A DNA stretch of 64,000 bases. Source: JACRLV01 sp045863555 (GTDB lineage Bacteria > Planctomycetota > Phycisphaerae > UBA1845 > Fen-1342). A model generated the notes under the pieces. The model worked only from the letters and a program-made list of their open reading frames with translations, was not told where the DNA came from and ran no database searches. Positions within the stretch are counted from its first letter, which is position 1; every line of letters starts with the position of its first letter. Where the stretch lies: the NCBI GenBank assembly GCA_045863555.1, contig BTUU01000017.1, positions 72,758-136,757 on the forward strand, given 5' to 3'. Shown here piece by piece: positions 61,105 through 64,000 of the stretch. Position numbers and translations under genes: made by a program.

Positions 61105-61533
61105 ATGAGCATCGACAAATCCCGTTTCATCGACCTTCTCAACGCCGACCTCGCGAACGAATACCAGGCCGTTCTGATGTACACGACCTACGCCGCGCGC
61201 GTGGCCGGCCCGCACCGGCCGGCGCTGCGGACGTTCTTTCAGTCGGAGATCCCCGAGGAACTCGCGCATGCCCAGTTCCTCGCGGACAAGATCGTGAGCC
61301 TCGGCGGAGTGCCGACCGTGAAGCCGAGCGAGGTACCCAACGTCGCCCGGCCGCGCGAAATGCTCGAATCGGTCCTCGCCGCGGAGCAGAAGGCGATTGC
61401 CTCGTACAAGGAGCGCGCGGAACAGGCGGCGGCGCTCGGCGACAAGGGCCTGGCGACGCACCTCGAAACGATGATCGAGGACGAAACGTCGCATTTCGAG
61501 GAGACGTCGAAGATCCTGCGCGGCTGGGAATAA
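61105..61533 (+). CDS. Ferritin-like diiron protein
   Basis: A 142-residue four-helix bundle protein. Metal-binding positions are visible: the E in LANEYQAVLMYTTYA, the E-x-x-H pair in EIPEELAHAQF, the E in AAEQKAIASYKE and the E-x-x-H pair in EDETSHFEE. The length and helix spacing fit bacterioferritin/rubrerythrin-type proteins without rubredoxin domain. It may store iron or remove peroxide. ATG 61105 follows AGGCAGG; it lies 102 bases after the B12-domain gene. Confidence 0.8.
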   Translation: MSIDKSRFIDLLNADLANEYQAVLMYTTYAARVAGPHRPALRTFFQSEIPEELAHAQFLADKIVSLGGVPTVKPSEVPNVARPREMLESVLAAEQKAIASYKERAEQAAALGDKGLATHLETMIEDETSHFEETSKILRGWE

Positions 61534-61549
61534 GCACGCCCGCCGCGCA

Positions 61550-62131
61550 TCACGGGACGCCGGCCGGCTGCGACTGCGGCTGCGTTGCCGCCGCTTCGTC
61601 GACGATGGCGTAGCCGCGCGCCGCGCAGAACGCCCGCACGTTCGCGTTCGTCCGCCAGTTCGGCAGCACGTCCCCCGCCGTCGAATCGATGACGTCCGGG
61701 CCGAGAATCGCCGCGCATTCCGGCGCACCCATCCGGCCGCCGGTCGCATCGATGTACTCCGCAAGGTCCTCCATCGCGAGCCGCGCGATCGTCCGGTCCG
61801 CCTCGGCCCACGCGCTGATCCGCCGGTACGCATCGCGGCAGCGCCGATCGGACTCCACCGTCCCGCGCCTCGGAAACACGGCACAGACCCGCCACTCGGG
61901 GTGCAGGACGAGGGATTCCTCCGCCAGCGAGATCAGCACCGACCGTTCGGGCTCCGGCATCGGACTCGCGATCATGGCCAGCCCCAGGTAGCTGTACCGC
62001 AGGTCGCCGCAGTCGAGGCGAACCTCGGCGGTCCAGCCGTGGCCCATGATCGCCAGGACCGCGACGACGGCCAGAAAGCCGCTCGTCGCCCCGCCGAGGA
62101 TCATCAGGATGGCACGCGGCCCCGCTCGCAT
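61550..62131 (-). CDS. Hypothetical membrane-anchored protein
   Basis: A 193-residue protein with one N-terminal membrane helix (ILGGATSGFLAVVAVLAIM) and an exported remainder. It contains four cysteines, which may form disulfides or metal sites (RLDCGDLRYSY, WRVCAVFP, RRCRDAYRR, PECAAILG). The family is not recognised. It lies between the ferritin-like gene and the cysteine dioxygenase gene, on the opposite strand to both. Confidence 0.5.
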   Translation of the reverse strand: MRAGPRAILMILGGATSGFLAVVAVLAIMGHGWTAEVRLDCGDLRYSYLGLAMIASPMPEPERSVLISLAEESLVLHPEWRVCAVFPRRGTVESDRRCRDAYRRISAWAEADRTIARLAMEDLAEYIDATGGRMGAPECAAILGPDVIDSTAGDVLPNWRTNANVRAFCAARGYAIVDEAAATQPQSQPAGVP

Positions 62132-62193
62132 GTCCGCAGCTTATCGCCCGTCCGGTGCCGCGTGTGGACCTCCAGGAAACGGAGCGGGTTCTA

Positions 62194-62223
62194 TTGTCTG
62201 ACTCGGGCGGCCTCAGCTAGACT
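62194..62223 (+). promoter_or_regulatory. Candidate promoter for the cysteine dioxygenase operon
   Basis: TTGTCT (62194-62199) and TAGACT (62218-62223) are 18 bases apart; each matches four of six consensus bases. The ATG of the next gene is 33 bases after the -10, leaving a short leader. Confidence 0.33.
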
Positions 62224-62255
62224 GGTCAGGAAGGGCCCCTGGGAGGATTCGTCGC

Positions 62256-62801
62256 ATGGCCGTGAAGCCGCTTACGCTCGCCGATTTTCTGGCCGACCTC
62301 GATCAATACACCGATCGCGTTCCGCTCGACGAACTCACGGAGCGCCTCGCGGCCCTCGACATCACGGAAGCAGACGTGCGGCCGTTCGCCAACTTCGGCG
62401 CGCACACCTATCAGCGGAACCTCATGCACAGCGGTCCGGCGTATTCGGCCCTCATCCTGTGTTGGCGCAGCGGCCAGCGCAGCCCGATCCACGACCACTT
62501 CGGCTCGAGCTGCGGCGTGAAGGTCATCAAGGGCACCGCCCGCGAGACCTACTTCGATCGGACGCCCGACGGCTACGTCTACGCAACCAGCGCCCGCGAC
62601 CTGCCCGAGGGCGGCGTCTGCGGCTCGCAGGATGACGACATGCACGAAGTCGCCAACCTCCAGCCGCCCGGCCGCGATCTGATCACGCTCCACGTCTACT
62701 CGCCGCCGCTCACGCAGATGCACACGTATTCGCTCGACTCGACCGTACGGCGGCTCTTCAACGACCCCGTCCACTCGGTCTGCGACGGCGCGGGCATCTG
62801 A
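62256..62801 (+). CDS. Cysteine dioxygenase family protein
   Basis: A 181-residue cupin enzyme that uses iron and oxygen to convert cysteine to cysteine sulfinate. Iron ligands fit H79 and H81 in SPIHDHFGSSCG and H146 in TLHVYSPPLTQM. The C of SSCG might support the Cys-Tyr-type crosslink seen in some members, but the family's usual crosslink position cannot be confirmed here. A cysteine desulfurase gene follows 11 bases later. Both enzymes use cysteine. Confidence 0.9.
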   Translation: MAVKPLTLADFLADLDQYTDRVPLDELTERLAALDITEADVRPFANFGAHTYQRNLMHSGPAYSALILCWRSGQRSPIHDHFGSSCGVKVIKGTARETYFDRTPDGYVYATSARDLPEGGVCGSQDDDMHEVANLQPPGRDLITLHVYSPPLTQMHTYSLDSTVRRLFNDPVHSVCDGAGI

Positions 62802-62812
62802 CGGCGCGGCGG

Positions 62813-63949
62813 ATGATGAAACCCATCTATCTCGACTACAACGCGAGCACGCCCGTCGCCCCGGAAGTGCTCGCGGCGATGGCCCCTTTCTCCATCGAGC
62901 ATTACGGCAACCCGCATTCGCTCCACTGGGCCGGCACGCCCGCCGGCGCAGCGATCGAAACCGCCCGCGCGCAGGTCGCGGCCGCGCTCGGCTGCGAGGC
63001 CGCCGAGGTCGTCTTCACGGGCGGCGCGAGCGAGGCCAACAGCCTGGCGATCAAGGGCATGTGGCTGGCGAACCGCGACCGCGGCGATCACATCGTGACC
63101 AGCGCCGTCGAACACGGTTCCGTGCGAAACGCGATCGCGTGGCTGGCGAAGACGTTCGGCGTCCGCGTCACGACCGTCGGCGTCGACCGCTTCGGCCGCG
63201 TCGATCCGACAGACGTCGCCGCCGCGCTTGAGCCGCGGACGCTCCTCGTCTCGATCATGCACGCGAACAACGAGGTCGGGACCATTCAGCCGATCGAGGA
63301 AATCGCACGCCTGTGCCGGGCCCGCGGCGTCGCGCTGCACACCGACGCGGCCCAGTCGTTCGGCAAGATTCCCGTCTCGCTCGGCGGCCTTGGCGTCGAC
63401 TACCTGACGCTCGCCGGCCACAAGTTCTACGCCCCCAAGGGCGTTGGGGCGCTCCTCGTCCGCCGCGGCGCTCCGCGAATCGACCCGCTCATCCACGGCG
63501 TCGGCCAGGAACAGGGCCTCCGCGGCGGCACGGAGAATGTGCAGTTCATCGTCGGCCTCGGCGCGGCCACGCAACTGATGGCCCCGCTCGCCCACGTCCC
63601 CGCGCTGCGCCGCCTCCGCGACCGGCTGTGGGAGGGTCTGCATGCCGCACTGGGAGACCGTGTCCGCCTGCTCGGCCATCCTGAGCACCGGCTGCCGAAC
63701 ACCTGCAACGTCGCGTTTCGGGGCGTGATCGGCGCGGAACTGCTCGCACGTCTGCCGGAGATCGCGGCCAGCCCGGGGGCGGCCTGCAACTTCAGGAAGA
63801 CAACGCTCTCGCCGACGCTGGAAGCGATGGGGGTCGAGCCGGAGTTCGGCGCGGGCGCGATCCGCTGGAGCGTCGGCCGCTCGACCACGGATGAAGAAGT
63901 GGACGCCGCAATCGGGCGCATCGCGGCGGCGGCAGGCTCTCTGCGTTAG
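62813..63949 (+). CDS. Cysteine desulfurase (NifS/IscS family)
   Basis: A 378-residue PLP enzyme that removes sulfur from cysteine for iron-sulfur clusters or thiolation. It has the N-terminal YLDYNASTPVAPEVL, GGASEANSLAIKG, HANNEVGTIQPI, the PLP lysine in LAGHKFYAPKG (K204) and the mobile-loop cysteine C325 in SPGAACNFR. The end RWSVGRSTTDEEVD is also typical. It lacks an adjacent IscU or SufE. It is 11 bases downstream of the dioxygenase gene, so they form one transcript. ATG 62813 or the second ATG at 62816 may be the start. Confidence 0.93.
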   Translation: MMKPIYLDYNASTPVAPEVLAAMAPFSIEHYGNPHSLHWAGTPAGAAIETARAQVAAALGCEAAEVVFTGGASEANSLAIKGMWLANRDRGDHIVTSAVEHGSVRNAIAWLAKTFGVRVTTVGVDRFGRVDPTDVAAALEPRTLLVSIMHANNEVGTIQPIEEIARLCRARGVALHTDAAQSFGKIPVSLGGLGVDYLTLAGHKFYAPKGVGALLVRRGAPRIDPLIHGVGQEQGLRGGTENVQFIVGLGAATQLMAPLAHVPALRRLRDRLWEGLHAALGDRVRLLGHPEHRLPNTCNVAFRGVIGAELLARLPEIAASPGAACNFRKTTLSPTLEAMGVEPEFGAGAIRWSVGRSTTDEEVDAAIGRIAAAAGSLR

Positions 63950-64000
63950 CCCAACTTTCGCACTTTGGAAAAATTCAGTGCGATTTTTCGGCTCTGGCGC

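Noticed and set aside
1..64000. tRNA, rRNA, CRISPR array, insertion sequence or phage gene
   Set aside because: No T-loop pattern, regular spacer array, transposase or phage protein was found by eye.

Overview
The window is GC-rich chromosomal DNA from a bacterium that looks like a planctomycete, most likely of the Phycisphaerae type. The evidence is a combination of traits. Two secreted proteins end in dockerin-type repeats and two others end in PEP-CTERM sorting tags. Several proteins carry a small zinc ribbon of the form CxxCGYxLxG...CPECG. A sigma factor overlaps a Ser/Thr kinase gene with TPR repeats, and very large TPR proteins are present. No plasmid, phage, insertion sequence, rRNA, tRNA or CRISPR array is visible. 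The sequence carries one assembly gap (10 N at 32284-32293) inside poor-quality G/C runs.

Region by region: 1-6 kb holds housekeeping genes: the tail of an O6-alkylguanine methyltransferase gene, dnaB (minus strand), secG, yicC and tatD, then a LuxR-type regulator and a small secreted protein. 6-11 kb holds an ECF sigma factor/Ser-Thr kinase pair (minus strand) and a dual-OB + DUF488 + DUF488 operon of unknown function. 11.7-13.8 kb is an envelope-lipid operon (pgsA, pgpA, uppP). 14-24 kb holds a CapK-like adenylate-forming enzyme behind a structured leader, a double-domain M16 peptidase, a histidine kinase with a periplasmic c-haem motif, a TMTC-like membrane/TPR protein and a squalene/phytoene synthase-like enzyme.

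24.3-29 kb is an accessory stretch: about 1 kb of repeats without a convincing gene, a lower-GC HEPN-like gene, a secreted FG-GAP/dockerin protein and a duplicated zinc-ribbon gene with one broken copy. 29-32 kb holds mutL, then cheX and cheY. 32.5-37.6 kb has a HemN-like radical SAM enzyme, two tandem PEP-CTERM paralogues, a halogenase/geranylgeranyl-reductase-like flavoprotein with a repeat inserted in frame, and a zinc-ribbon membrane protein.

37.6-54.6 kb is entirely on the minus strand. Read in the direction of transcription it runs infB, DUF503, rbfA, an endonuclease-III-like protein with a lysine-rich tail, a 1138-residue TPR protein, kdsD, an RNase HII-like protein and a macroglobulin-like giant protein. 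Most junctions are tight or overlap, so it may be one long operon. Beyond it lies a six-haem cytochrome carrying a dockerin. 54.8-64 kb holds a Nudix hydrolase, an App1-type phosphatase, small membrane proteins, a Ski2-like helicase, a B12-domain protein without the usual histidine, a ferritin-like protein, and cysteine dioxygenase followed directly by a cysteine desulfurase.

The parts most worth following up are the dual-OB/DUF488/DUF488 module, the haem sensor kinase, the HEPN-like gene in the low-GC island, the glycosylase-like protein with a histone-like tail, the haem/dockerin protein, and the repeat elements, one of which sits inside a coding sequence. Functions come from recognising protein families by eye; no database search was run.
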